Below are positions 1 through 8,639 of a DNA stretch of 64,000 nt, in pieces (positions within the stretch are counted from its first letter, which is position 1; each line of letters begins with the position of its first letter). This stretch comes from an uncultured delta proteobacterium (GTDB taxonomy: Bacteria > Desulfobacterota > Desulfovibrionia > Desulfovibrionales > Desulfovibrionaceae), in contig CAILNX010000043.1 in assembly GCA_903835685.1 (NCBI GenBank), positions 124,001-188,000 of the forward strand. Direction: 5' to 3'. A model generated the notes under the pieces. That model did no database searches. It was given only the letters and a program-made list of their open reading frames with translations, and was not told the origin of the DNA. The position numbers were made by a program, and so were the translations under genes.

Positions 1-1182
1 GTAGGTGTTGCCGATTAAGAGATCCACGGGCTCGTTCTTGATCCACTGGTGCAGCAGGAACATGTCGCCGGGGCCACGCACGTTGACCGGACGGCCCATG
101 TCCTTGGTCAGTTCGCGGATGCGCCCCTCGAACTTCTTGCCCGGGGTGCCGGTGACGATGTGGATGGGCAGCATGTCCATGCTCACCAGGAACTCGGTCA
201 GGGCGATGAGCTGGTCCGGATCGCCGGCCAGGGCCACCTTCTTGCCGTAGAAGTACTGGTGCTGGTCGGAGATCATGTCCACCAACTGGCCGCGCTCGAA
301 CTCGATCTTCTCCGGAACCGCGACCCCGGCGATCTTGCGCAGGGCGTCGATGAACCGGTCCGTGGCCGCCAGCCCGATGGGCAGGTCCAGGACCCGGCAG
401 GGCACCTTGAATTCCGAGTCCAGGTAGCGGGCCGCGTCAGCCGAGGCCCATTCGCCCATGGCCAGAGTGCCGATGGCCTCGCCCACGCCCTTCAAGGCCT
501 CCACCGGGGTCCCGGCCTTGGGGAACATCCGGAACTTGCCCGTGAGCGGCCCGTTCAGGACCCCGGAGGTGTCCGGGAACAGGGTGATGGGCACCCCGAT
601 CTCGGCGGCCAGGCGCTTGATCTCTTCCATGTCCGAGGGTTCGACGAACCCGGGGATGATGTTCACCTTGCCGTTCTTCTTGCCGGTCTTGACCGCGAGG
701 CCCTTGACCATGCCCAGGCACATGTTGGAGAACCCGGTCACATGCGACCCAACGTAGCTCGGGGTGCTGGCGTTGATGACGTACTTGCCGGCCGGGACCT
801 TGCCTTCCTGGCGGGCCTTTTCCGCGATCTGGGGCACGTCGTCGCCGATGGTCTCGGACAGACAGGTGGTGTGCACCGCGATCACGTCCGGGTTGTACAC
901 GGTGAAGATGTTGTTGATGGCCTGGAGCAGGTTGGCCTGCCCGCCGAACACCGAGGAGCCCTCGGTGAACGAGCTGGTGGCGGCCATGACCGGCTCCTTG
1001 TAGTGCCGGGTGAGCGCGCTTCTGTGGTAGGAGCAGCAGCCCTGGGAGCCGTGGCTGTGCGGCAGGCAGCCTTCGATGCCGAGGGCCGCGTACATGGCCC
1101 CGACGGGCTGGCAGGTCTTGGCCGGGTTGATCACCAGGGCCGAGCGCTCGGTGATTTCCGTGGGCGTGTGTCTGAGTAGCAT
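1..1182 (-). CDS. nifK: Nitrogenase MoFe protein beta subunit (3' end outside window)
   Basis: Cytoplasmic beta subunit of dinitrogenase. It pairs with NifD and supplies half of the P-cluster ligands. The first 394 codons are present and the stop lies beyond the left edge. P-cluster cysteines are visible at about C24 (NPAKTCQPVGAMY), C49 (HSHGSQGCCSYH) and C107 (VHTTCLSETIGDD). The first ligand sits about 46 residues earlier than in Azotobacter NifK (C70), so this is the short form without the N-terminal extension. The ATG at 1182 has a GGAG ribosome-binding site 8 bases upstream. It follows nifD by 18 bp and is read as the last visible gene of the nifH-I1-I2-D-K transcript. Confidence 0.96.
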   Translation of the reverse strand, partial: MLLRHTPTEITERSALVINPAKTCQPVGAMYAALGIEGCLPHSHGSQGCCSYHRSALTRHYKEPVMAATSSFTEGSSVFGGQANLLQAINNIFTVYNPDVIAVHTTCLSETIGDDVPQIAEKARQEGKVPAGKYVINASTPSYVGSHVTGFSNMCLGMVKGLAVKTGKKNGKVNIIPGFVEPSDMEEIKRLAAEIGVPITLFPDTSGVLNGPLTGKFRMFPKAGTPVEALKGVGEAIGTLAMGEWASADAARYLDSEFKVPCRVLDLPIGLAATDRFIDALRKIAGVAVPEKIEFERGQLVDMISDQHQYFYGKKVALAGDPDQLIALTEFLVSMDMLPIHIVTGTPGKKFEGRIRELTKDMGRPVNVRGPGDMFLLHQWIKNEPVDLLIGNTY

Positions 1183-1200
1183 TTCCGGACTCCTTCTCGG

Positions 1201-2838
1201 TTATTCCCAGGCGTAGCGCGCGGAGAGTTCGGGGTTTTCCTGCCAGGGGGCCTTGACGTAGCCCCAGATCTTGCTGTTCACCATGCGCTCGATTTCCACG
1301 TAGAAATTCACAGCACCCTTGAACCCGGCATACGGCCCGCCGTAGTCGTAGCTGTGCAACTGCTTGAGCGGCACGCCGCGCTTCTGGATTCCGTACTTCT
1401 CCTTGATGCCCGCGCAGAAGATGTCCGGCTTGTAGAGCTCGATGAGCCGTTCGGCCTCGTGCTCGTTCAAGTCGTCGATGATCAGCGTGTTCTTGTCCAT
1501 TTCCGGGATCATGCCTTCGTAGTCCTTGAAGGTCAGGCCCTGGGCCGCCAGGCGCTTGATGTCCTCCTCGCTCTTGCGGGCGCGGTAGCGTTCGGGGTCC
1601 TTTTCCACGTGCAGCTCTTCGATGTTGCGGCTGTCTGCGTCCACCTTGATGGAGGGCAGGACCTTGCGGCCTTCGTAGTCGTCGCGGTGGGCGAACTCAT
1701 AGCCAGCGGCCACGGTGGTCATGCCCAATTCCTTGAACAGCTCCTGGTAGTGGTGGGCCCGGGACCCGCCCACGAAGAGCATGGCCGTCTTGCCCGTGGT
1801 CCGGGGCAGGACCTCGGCCAGGGCCTTCTCCACCTCGGGCATTTCGCGGGCAATGACCTCTTCCACCTTGTCCATGAGGGCCTTGTCCTCAAAGTAGGCG
1901 GCGATCTTGCGCAGGGACTTGGCCGAGGCGTCGGCGCCGATGAAGTTCACCTTGATCCAGGGGATGCCGAACTTGGTCTCCATCATCTCGGCCACGTAGT
2001 TGATGGAGCGGTGGCACATGACCACGTTCAAATCCGCGGTGTGGGAAGTGGCGAACTGGTCGTAGGTGGAGTTGCCGCTAAAAGAGGACACCAGGGTGAT
2101 GCCGCAGTCCGTAAACAGGCGCTCGATCTCAAAGGCGTCGCCGCCGATGTTGTACTCGCCGAGCATGTTGATGCGGTACTTGCCACCGGTGTTCGTGTCG
2201 TCGTTCCCGATGATGTGCTTGAACAGGCCGTTGTTGGCGATGTGGTGGCCAGCGGACTGGGACACGCCCTTGTAGCCTTCGCAGGAGAAGCCGAAGACGT
2301 TGATGCCCAGCTCTTCCTTCATCTCCCGGGCCACGGAGTGCACGTCGTCGCCGATGAGTCCCACGGGACAGGTGGCGAACACGCCGATGGCCTTGGGCTT
2401 GAAGATGGCGTAGGCCTCGCGGATGGCTGCCTTCAGCTTCTTTTCCCCGCCGAACACGATGTCGTTGTCCTGCATGTCCGTGGAAAAGGCGTAGTTCATG
2501 AAGTTCTCGGCCGTGGGGGCCGAGGCGTCGGTCTGGTTGCGCCGGGTCAGCCAGGCGTAAAAGCTACAGCCGATGGGGCCGTGCACCAGGTTCACGATGT
2601 CCCGGGTGGGGCCGAGCACCACGCCCTTGCATCCGGCGTAGGTGCAGCCGCGCATGCTTAAGATGCCCGGGATGGTGCGCACGTTGGAGGTGACTTCCGG
2701 GATATCGCCGTCGGCCCCGGGGGCCGCGACCATCTGCTGAGCCCGCCTGCGTCCGACCTTGGCCGGATACTTGGCCACCAGGGCCTTCTTCGCATCTTCG
2801 GGATCGACCAGGGGCTTGGTCTTGCTCTTGGTTGCCAT
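1201..2838 (-). CDS. nifD: Nitrogenase MoFe protein alpha subunit
   Basis: Alpha subunit of dinitrogenase, which binds the FeMo-cofactor where N2 is reduced. It is 545 residues long. P-cluster cysteines are at C65 (SMRGCTYAGC), C91 (GPIGCSFYAW) and the later VFATCPVGLIGDD. The cofactor cysteine lies in LNVVMCHRSINY and the cofactor histidine in KQLHSYDYGGPY. All expected ligands are present, so the gene looks functional. The ATG at 2838 is preceded by GAGG. The gene starts 29 bp after nifI2 and is followed 18 bp later by nifK. The nifI genes upstream imply post-translational switch-off by PII-like proteins binding the MoFe protein, as known in methanogens. No DraT/DraG pair is in the window. 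Confidence 0.98.
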   Translation of the reverse strand: MATKSKTKPLVDPEDAKKALVAKYPAKVGRRRAQQMVAAPGADGDIPEVTSNVRTIPGILSMRGCTYAGCKGVVLGPTRDIVNLVHGPIGCSFYAWLTRRNQTDASAPTAENFMNYAFSTDMQDNDIVFGGEKKLKAAIREAYAIFKPKAIGVFATCPVGLIGDDVHSVAREMKEELGINVFGFSCEGYKGVSQSAGHHIANNGLFKHIIGNDDTNTGGKYRINMLGEYNIGGDAFEIERLFTDCGITLVSSFSGNSTYDQFATSHTADLNVVMCHRSINYVAEMMETKFGIPWIKVNFIGADASAKSLRKIAAYFEDKALMDKVEEVIAREMPEVEKALAEVLPRTTGKTAMLFVGGSRAHHYQELFKELGMTTVAAGYEFAHRDDYEGRKVLPSIKVDADSRNIEELHVEKDPERYRARKSEEDIKRLAAQGLTFKDYEGMIPEMDKNTLIIDDLNEHEAERLIELYKPDIFCAGIKEKYGIQKRGVPLKQLHSYDYGGPYAGFKGAVNFYVEIERMVNSKIWGYVKAPWQENPELSARYAWE

Positions 2839-2867
2839 GGTTTTCCTCTTTTTTTGGTTATGCCGGG

Positions 2868-3242
2868 CTAGCCGATGGCCGATTCGCCCGTTTCCCCGGT
2901 GCGCACCCGGGCCGAATCCAGCACGGGCAGGATGAATATCTTGCCATCCCCGGGCCTGCCGGTCCGGTTGGTGGCGATGAGGGTTTTCACCACACTGTCC
3001 ACTTCCTCATCCGGGACCACGATGGACACCAGGCGCTTGGGGTACAGGCGGCCTTTTTCGCCGAGCTGGGCGATGGCTTCCTCGGACCCGTCCGTGGCCC
3101 CTTCCAGGAGCTCGCGGTTGATGAGCCCCTTGCCCCGGCCCTGGGCCTCCTGGGCGAAGAAGGCGGCCACGCCCGCAGCGGTCAGGGCGTCCTTGGTCTT
3201 GTTCATCATGGGCATGCGGATGACGGCCATGACTTCCTTCAT
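2868..3242 (-). CDS. nifI2: Nitrogenase-regulating PII-like protein NifI2
   Basis: PII-family (GlnB-like) regulator of 124 residues. With NifI1 it forms a complex that inhibits dinitrogenase under nitrogen sufficiency, with 2-oxoglutarate relieving inhibition (family knowledge from methanogens). The N-terminal MKEVMAVIRM strand, a long T-loop region around residues 30-65 (FFAQEAQGRGKGLINREL) and the C-terminal GRPGDGKIFILPV segment are typical of NifI2. Its ATG overlaps the stop of nifI1 by 4 bases (ATGA), so the two are translationally coupled. That fits a fixed stoichiometry. Confidence 0.95.
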   Translation of the reverse strand: MKEVMAVIRMPMMNKTKDALTAAGVAAFFAQEAQGRGKGLINRELLEGATDGSEEAIAQLGEKGRLYPKRLVSIVVPDEEVDSVVKTLIATNRTGRPGDGKIFILPVLDSARVRTGETGESAIG

Positions 3243-3598
3243 ATCTTCACCTCTTCGACCTTGCCGTCGCTGGTTTCCTTCATGCCCGAGCTGATGGTGT
3301 ACATTTCCTCGACCGGGCTGATGAAGATCTTGCCGTCGCCGAAATGGCCCTTGTCACCGGTGCGGGCAGCCGCGATAATGGTCTTCAGGGCAAAGTCCTT
3401 GTCCTTGTCGTCAATGACGTTCATCAAAAGGACCTTGGGAATCTCGTCGTAGGTGATCTCGCCGATCTTGATGCCACGCTGTTTGCCGCGTCCGGCCACG
3501 GAGAACTTGGTCACGGCCGGGATGTCGGCGTCGAGCAGGGCGGCCAGGACGTCGTTGACCTTCTCGGGACGGACAATGGAACGGATCATGATAAGCAT
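3239..3598 (-). CDS. nifI1: Nitrogenase-regulating PII-like protein NifI1
   Basis: PII-family protein of 119 residues, partner of NifI2 in post-translational control of nitrogenase. It begins MLIMIRSIVRPEKVNDVLAA and carries the PII C-terminal signature GHFGDGKIFISPVEEMYTI. The T-loop (about residues 35-55, VAGRGKQRGIKIGE) lacks the canonical uridylylated tyrosine context of GlnB, as expected for NifI1. It lies between nifH and nifI2 on the minus strand, 30 bp downstream of nifH. This nifH-I1-I2-D-K order is the one known from methanogens, clostridia and sulfate reducers. Confidence 0.95.
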   Translation of the reverse strand: MLIMIRSIVRPEKVNDVLAALLDADIPAVTKFSVAGRGKQRGIKIGEITYDEIPKVLLMNVIDDKDKDFALKTIIAAARTGDKGHFGDGKIFISPVEEMYTISSGMKETSDGKVEEVKI

Positions 3599-3628
3599 GG
3601 GTTTCTCCCTCGTTGGCTATGGGTTGAC

Positions 3629-4531
<903 letters not shown>

Positions 4532-4562
4532 CTAACACACCGATATAGTGTAGTTTTCACTT

Positions 4563-4597
4563 TACGGTCACGCCCCGGACCCAGTCCAGTGACCGTA
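4563..4597. promoter_or_regulatory. Inverted repeat TACGGTCAC...GTGACCGTA between nifH and nifV
   Basis: Perfect 9-bp arms, 4563-4571 and 4589-4597, are separated by 17 bp. Two further GTGAC half-sites follow at 4610 and about 4664. The repeat is 50-80 bp upstream of the nifH -24 element and 120-150 bp upstream of the nifV one, within the usual reach of an enhancer-binding activator. It is not the classic NifA site TGT-N10-ACA, so the bound protein is unknown. The rest of the 315-bp intergenic region holds only the two sigma-54 promoters. Confidence 0.5.
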
Positions 4598-4714
4598 CAA
4601 CTACCAAAAGTGACCTACGAAATTGTATCTTCATACATTTACGTATGGAGGCTTGACCCGGTCAGTGACGGGTAACACAATGAATTCGTTTGATTTATTC
4701 CTGCGAACACTGGG

Positions 4715-4730
4715 CGGCATGGCCGATGCA
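4715..4730 (+). promoter_or_regulatory. Sigma-54 (-24/-12) promoter of nifV
   Basis: CGGCATGGCCGATGCA has GG at 4716-4717 and GC at 4728-4729 with the obligatory 10-base spacing. It differs from TGGCAC-N5-TTGCA at a few non-invariant positions. The predicted transcript start near 4741 leaves a leader of about 28 nt to the nifV GTG. It faces away from the nifH promoter, so both nif transcripts would share one upstream control region. Confidence 0.7.
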
Positions 4731-4768
4731 CTGCCTGTCTCGGGACCGAGAGGTTCGAGGAGGAATCC

Positions 4769-5890
4769 GTGCTGATCGACACCACCTTGCGCGAAGGGGA
4801 ACAGGCCTACGGGGTCTATTTCGATCCGCCCACCAAGGCGCACATCGCCAGGGAGCTGGCCAGGGCCGGGGTGGAGGAGATCGAACTGGGCTGGGTCGGA
4901 CAGGAGGAACTGCCCGGGCTTCTGGACCAGGCCCGGGGTCACTGTGGCAAGGCGCATTTAAGCCTGTGGTCGCCCATGCGCGAGGCCGACGTGCGCCGGG
5001 CCGCCGGGCTTTCGCCCGACCGCCTGAATCTGGGCGTGCCCGTGTCCGACCGGCACATCCGCCTGCGCCTGGGCCTGGACCGGCCCCGGCTGCTGGCGCT
5101 CATCACCCGGGAGGTGGGCCGGGCCGTGTCCCTGGGCCTGCCGATGGTGTCCGTGGGGCTGGAGGACGTGACCCGGGCCGACCTGGACTTCGCCCTGGAA
5201 GCGGCCAGGACCGCTCTTTCGGCCGGAGCCCGGCGCATCCGCATCGCGGACACCGTGGGCCTGGCCTCGCCCCTGGAGATGGCCGATCTGGTCCGCGCCT
5301 TCATCGAGGGAGGCGTGCCCTGCCTGGCCGTGCACTGCCACAATGATTTCGGCATGGCCACGGCCAATGCCGTGACCGCCCTGGCTGCCGGGGCCGAGGC
5401 CGTGGACGTGTCCGTGCTCGGCCTGGGCGAACGGGCGGGCATCGCGGCCCTGGAGGAGGTCTGCGCCTCCCTGGAGCTGCGGGAAAAGGGCCGCCGGGCC
5501 TACGACCTGCACCGCATCGGGGCCTTGTGCCGCTTCGTGGCCCAGGCCGCTGGCCGGGCCATCGGGCCGGACAAGTCCGTGACCGGCGGCCGCATCTTTT
5601 CCTGCGAGACCGGCCTGCACGTGCAGGGGATCAAGGAGTCGCCCGCCCTGTTCGAGCCCTTTCCGGCCGAGGCCGTGGGCGGACGGCGGGTGCTCTCCGT
5701 GGGCAAAAAAAGCGGGCGAGGGGCCGTGCGCTTCGCCCTGGAGGGCCTGGGTCTGAAATGCCCGCCCGAGGCCCTGCCGGACATGGTGCAACGCGTGCGC
5801 AGCACCTCGGCCCGTTTGGGGCGCCCCTTGAACCGTGAGGAACTCAAACGGCTGGCCCGCTCAGCGCGTTCTGAAATCGGCAGCGCCTGA
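4769..5890 (+). CDS. nifV: Homocitrate synthase NifV
   Basis: Condenses acetyl-CoA with 2-oxoglutarate to homocitrate, the organic ligand of FeMo-cofactor. It is 373 residues with the alpha-isopropylmalate/homocitrate synthase TIM barrel. The metal/catalytic motif is at the N-terminus (LIDTTLREGEQAYGVYF), HCHNDFGMATANA carries the metal histidines, and the signature GLGERAGIAALEEV follows. The start is GTG at 4769 with a strong GAGGAGGAATCC ribosome-binding site. Isopropylmalate synthase of leucine synthesis is the main alternative. The short length, lack of the LeuA regulatory domain, and divergence from nifH with its own sigma-54 promoter favour NifV. Confidence 0.9.
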   Translation: MLIDTTLREGEQAYGVYFDPPTKAHIARELARAGVEEIELGWVGQEELPGLLDQARGHCGKAHLSLWSPMREADVRRAAGLSPDRLNLGVPVSDRHIRLRLGLDRPRLLALITREVGRAVSLGLPMVSVGLEDVTRADLDFALEAARTALSAGARRIRIADTVGLASPLEMADLVRAFIEGGVPCLAVHCHNDFGMATANAVTALAAGAEAVDVSVLGLGERAGIAALEEVCASLELREKGRRAYDLHRIGALCRFVAQAAGRAIGPDKSVTGGRIFSCETGLHVQGIKESPALFEPFPAEAVGGRRVLSVGKKSGRGAVRFALEGLGLKCPPEALPDMVQRVRSTSARLGRPLNREELKRLARSARSEIGSA

Positions 5891-5901
5891 AATGACCCGT
5901 A

Positions 5902-5936
5902 AGGATAAGAAATATTTATTTTTATTTTCTATTCTT
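5902..5936 (+). repeat. AT-rich 3' element, copy 1
   Basis: Runs from AGGATAAGAAATATTT to TTTCTATTCTT, 11 bp after the nifV stop. The two ends are imperfect inverted copies and the core is almost pure A/T in a GC-rich chromosome. It shares the motif RAAGAATAA...TTCTTAYTCTT with copies at 9337, 26761 and 62607 and with a partial copy at 7957. Role unknown; an AT-rich transcription end signal or a miniature element remnant are both possible. Confidence 0.55.
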
Positions 5937-5978
5937 GGCTCAACATGTATCTGGGACGGAACCAAAGTTCCAGGAACC

Positions 5979-5997
5979 CGGGGAAGGCCCTTCCCCG
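5979..5997 (+). other. GC-rich hairpin upstream of the 6018 small ORF
   Basis: Arms CGGGGAAG (5979-5986) and CTTCCCCG (5990-5997) form a perfect 8-bp stem with a 3-nt loop. No T-run follows, so it is not a standard Rho-independent terminator. It lies 9 nt upstream of the AAGGAG of the next small ORF, where it could act as a leader structure. Confidence 0.35.
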
Positions 5998-6017
5998 AAA
6001 CCTTCAAGGAGTACTTT

Positions 6018-6116
6018 ATGGAATGGTTGTTCGGTTCGATGGCCCCGTCCCTGCTGGCTTTTTTCAGGACCTGCTGGACCCGGGTGGCGGATTACGATTC
6101 CGAGATCGGATTTTAG
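6018..6116 (+). CDS. Small hydrophobic ORF, 32 residues, unknown function
   Basis: ATG at 6018 is preceded by AAGGAG at 6006-6011. The product begins MEWLFGSMAPSLLAFF and ends SEIGF. Residues 3-16 are hydrophobic, too short for a confident membrane helix. Its TAG stop lies inside the AGGAG ribosome-binding site of the next gene (6125), so the two are likely translationally coupled. It could be a genuine microprotein or a leader peptide controlling the downstream gene. No family is recognised. Confidence 0.4.
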   Translation: MEWLFGSMAPSLLAFFRTCWTRVADYDSEIGF

Positions 6117-6124
6117 GAGCCCCC

Positions 6125-7117
6125 ATGCCTGCGCCCAAACTGCCCACCTGGTCCGACCTGTCCGCCCTCACCGGCGTGAGCGGCCAATCCGGCCAATCCG
6201 GCCCATTCTTCGGGACCGCCGCTGGCCGCCAGCCCGACTGCCCCTGGCTGCTTGCGGATCGTCGCCTGGAGCTGGACACGCCCTACGGGACGCTCACGCC
6301 CCAGCATGCGCCCGACGAGCCCCGGCGCTGCCAGGTCAAGGCCCTGCTCTTTCACCCCGGGGGCGAGCTGCGCACCCTGCCCCTGCAGGAGCGCACCTGG
6401 ATCAGCACGCCCGTTGGCCGCATCCAGGCAGAACTGCTCACCTTCTATCCTTCGGGGGCCTTGTGCCGCATCTTTCCCTCGGACGGCGAACTGTCCGGGT
6501 TCTGGACCTGGGAGAACGAGTTCGCCCGGTCCGCTCCCCAGAGCGTGGCCACGCCCCTGGGCCGCCTGGAGCGCCACTTCCTGGCCCTGCATTTCTATGA
6601 ATCCGGAAAATTGAAGAGCCTGACCCTGTGGCCCGAGGACCGCATCCAGGTCCCGGCCGCCGGAATGATGATCGAAGGGCGCATCGGCGTGGCCTTCTAC
6701 GAGCACGGGGCCGTGCGTCGCCTCGAACCGGCCCGGCCCACCCGGGTGCCCACGCCCATCGGGCCGCTCACGGCCTATGACCCGGACGCCCTGGGCATCC
6801 ACGGGGACAACGGCTCCCTGGGGCTGTTCCCGGACGGAAGCGTGGAGGAGCTTTTGACCGTGCATGACCGTATAGAGGCCAGCGGGCCGGGATTCCGGGA
6901 GGTCTGGGAGCCCCTCATGCGGCCCGGGACCTGCCATCCCGACCAGCTTGAGCCTGGGCCCATGCCCGTGGTCTTCGAGCCCGGCGGGGTGCGCCTGGGC
7001 GCGGCCCCTTCCCGGTTCTTCGACTCGGCGGGCACGGTGTTCAAGGCCCGGCCCAGAATGCTCTTCGGCGATATGCCCGGCCTGGGCGGTCCCCCGGCCT
7101 GCGGGCTCAGGGTCTGA
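6125..7117 (+). CDS. Unknown protein with MORN/YwqK-like beta-hairpin repeats
   Basis: A 330-residue protein with no signal peptide. At least five units share the pattern hydrophobic-hydrophobic-F-Y/H-x-S/G-G-x-L/V: LLFHPGGELRTL, LTFYPSGALCRIF, LHFYESGKLKSL, VAFYEHGAVRRL and LGLFPDGSVEELL. This resembles the MORN_2/YwqK repeat of two-strand hairpins that stack into an open sheet. Three linkers read TPxG (TPYGTL, TPVGRI, TPLGRL), so the true unit is about 45 residues. The start at ATG 6125 has AGGAG at 6115-6119; an in-frame extension upstream lacks this support. The last 11 bases overlap the convergent pgeF. A scaffold role is a guess. Confidence 0.75.
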   Translation: MPAPKLPTWSDLSALTGVSGQSGQSGPFFGTAAGRQPDCPWLLADRRLELDTPYGTLTPQHAPDEPRRCQVKALLFHPGGELRTLPLQERTWISTPVGRIQAELLTFYPSGALCRIFPSDGELSGFWTWENEFARSAPQSVATPLGRLERHFLALHFYESGKLKSLTLWPEDRIQVPAAGMMIEGRIGVAFYEHGAVRRLEPARPTRVPTPIGPLTAYDPDALGIHGDNGSLGLFPDGSVEELLTVHDRIEASGPGFREVWEPLMRPGTCHPDQLEPGPMPVVFEPGGVRLGAAPSRFFDSAGTVFKARPRMLFGDMPGLGGPPACGLRV

Positions 7118-7847
7118 TCCAGATGAGACCGGCCTGGCGGCCCGTGACCCGCTCCCCCCGATAGGAGAAGAACAACTCGGGCATGCTCCTGGTGCACAGG
7201 TCCAGGCCGAAGATGTTGCGGGGCAGGAGCCCGGCGGCCAGGAGTTGGGACCGGGTCAAGGCCCAGAGGTCCACGGTGCGCGTTTCCGGATCGAAATATT
7301 CCTGGAATCCTGGACCGAACTCGTCGGAAAAATTCACGAACTCGCTCATGCCCGGGCTTAAGCTCGGGCCGCGCACGGCCAGGACATGGTCCGGCCGCAG
7401 ACCGTAGGCGCTGCAAAACGAGGCCACCCCCCGGCCGGGCATATTCAGTTTGTTCCCCCGCCAGCCCACATGCAGGGCCATGATGTGCCTGCCCCCCACA
7501 TGGGCCAGGAGCAGGGGCTGGCAGTCCGCGGTCTTGACCACCAGGGCCGCGCCGGGCCGGGTGGTGAACAGGCCGTCGCCTTCCAATACCCCGCCCTGGG
7601 CCGGGTCCGCTGGCTCGGGCTCGGCCCGGAGCACGTCCCCGTGCATCTGACGCAGTTCGCAAAAGCCCGCCACCCCGATGTGCCGGGCCACCCTCTGGCG
7701 ATTGTGGGCCACGCTGGCCGGAGAGTCGCCCACGTCGTGGGACAGGTTGGCCGAGTCAAAGGGTTCGCGGCTCATCCCACCCAGGCGGGTGGTGAACACG
7801 CAGCCGATCTGGGGCAGGCCGGGGAAGGAAAAGGGGATCATCTGCAT
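7107..7847 (-). CDS. pgeF: Peptidoglycan editing factor PgeF / laccase-domain protein
   Basis: A 246-residue YfiH/DUF152-family protein. Members act on purine nucleosides or remove mis-incorporated residues from UDP-MurNAc peptides. Zinc-site motifs are visible: the first histidine in LRQMHGDVL, the cysteine in VVKTADCQPLL, and the second histidine in MALHVGWRGN (usual form HAGWRG). The start at ATG 7847 has GAGGG 6 bases upstream. It converges on the repeat protein with an 11-bp 3' overlap and is followed upstream on the same strand by the cyclo-ligase gene. Confidence 0.9.
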   Translation of the reverse strand: MQMIPFSFPGLPQIGCVFTTRLGGMSREPFDSANLSHDVGDSPASVAHNRQRVARHIGVAGFCELRQMHGDVLRAEPEPADPAQGGVLEGDGLFTTRPGAALVVKTADCQPLLLAHVGGRHIMALHVGWRGNKLNMPGRGVASFCSAYGLRPDHVLAVRGPSLSPGMSEFVNFSDEFGPGFQEYFDPETRTVDLWALTRSQLLAAGLLPRNIFGLDLCTRSMPELFFSYRGERVTGRQAGLIWIRP

Positions 7848-7956
7848 ACGGTTCCCTCAGAGGAGCGGTTCAACGGTCTTGAAAGTCCAAACCACGGCCA
7901 CGTGACGCCTTCCGTGTTTGGCTCGCCAGGCGCGAATCCACGATGCGCTGAACTCT

Positions 7957-7986
7957 CTATTTTTATTCTTCTTTCTTTGTCATTCT
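7957..7986 (-). repeat. AT-rich 3' element, copy 2 (partial)
   Basis: Read on the minus strand, GACAAAGAAAGAAGAATAAAAA lies immediately after the cyclo-ligase stop. It matches the left half of copy 3 (AGAAAGAAGAATAAA) but lacks the complementary right half. Orientation relative to the upstream gene is the same as in the other copies. Confidence 0.4.
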
Positions 7987-8568
7987 TCATTTCAGCCGCA
8001 AGATATCCCGGTCGGTGAGCACAATATCCACGCCCTGGTCCCAGGGCGCGGCCGGAAGCTCGTCCACCAACTGAAAGGCGTGGCAGACCCCGACCTTGAC
8101 GGCCTTGGTGCACTCGGGCCGGGCCAGGAAGCGGTCGTAATAGCCCCCGCCGAATCCCAGGCGGCGGCCCGTGCGGTCATAGGCCAGGGCCGGGATCAGG
8201 ATCAGATCCGGGGACAGGGCCTCCGCCACCGGGCAGCGGGCCGGGTCCGGTTCCATGATCCCGTGGGACAGGAGGCAGAGGTCGTCCTCGCAGGTGACCG
8301 GGGCCGCGTCCATGTCCCCGGGCTGGCCCGGCTGGCAGCGGGGCAGGAGCACGCAGGCCCCCCGGCCGGTCAGTTCGGCCAAGAGCGGCCGGATATCCAC
8401 CTCGCCAGCCAGGGGCCAGTAGAGCATGACCTCCCGGGCTTTTGCCCATTCGGGCAGGTCCCGCACCCGGGCCAGAACCTCTGCGCTGGACCGGGCCGAG
8501 GCCTCTTCGCCCAGCTCCCGGCGGGCCTTGAGCAGGCCCCGGCGCAGGGCCGCCTTGTCCCGGGTCAT
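7987..8568 (-). CDS. 5-formyltetrahydrofolate cyclo-ligase
   Basis: ATP-dependent conversion of 5-formyl-THF to 5,10-methenyl-THF, a cytoplasmic one-carbon salvage step. About 193 residues from MTRDKAALRRGLLKARREL. The family signature GRRLGFGGGYYDRFLA is near the C-terminus and the substrate-binding DLILIPALAYD segment precedes it. ATGs at 8604, 8586 and 8568 are all in frame and none has a clear ribosome-binding site. 8568 is chosen because it matches family starts. Confidence 0.88.
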   Translation of the reverse strand: MTRDKAALRRGLLKARRELGEEASARSSAEVLARVRDLPEWAKAREVMLYWPLAGEVDIRPLLAELTGRGACVLLPRCQPGQPGDMDAAPVTCEDDLCLLSHGIMEPDPARCPVAEALSPDLILIPALAYDRTGRRLGFGGGYYDRFLARPECTKAVKVGVCHAFQLVDELPAAPWDQGVDIVLTDRDILRLK

Positions 8569-8639
8569 TTTTTCATTTGATATCATGACCGATTCTTTTA
8601 TCATCAGATGAAGCCGCAATCCAGCGCAAGGAGGGGGCC

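Noticed and set aside
4616-4640. Classical NifA upstream site (TGT-N10-ACA) near TGTATCTTCATACA
   Set aside because: The spacing between TGT and ACA is 8, not 10, so it does not fit the consensus.
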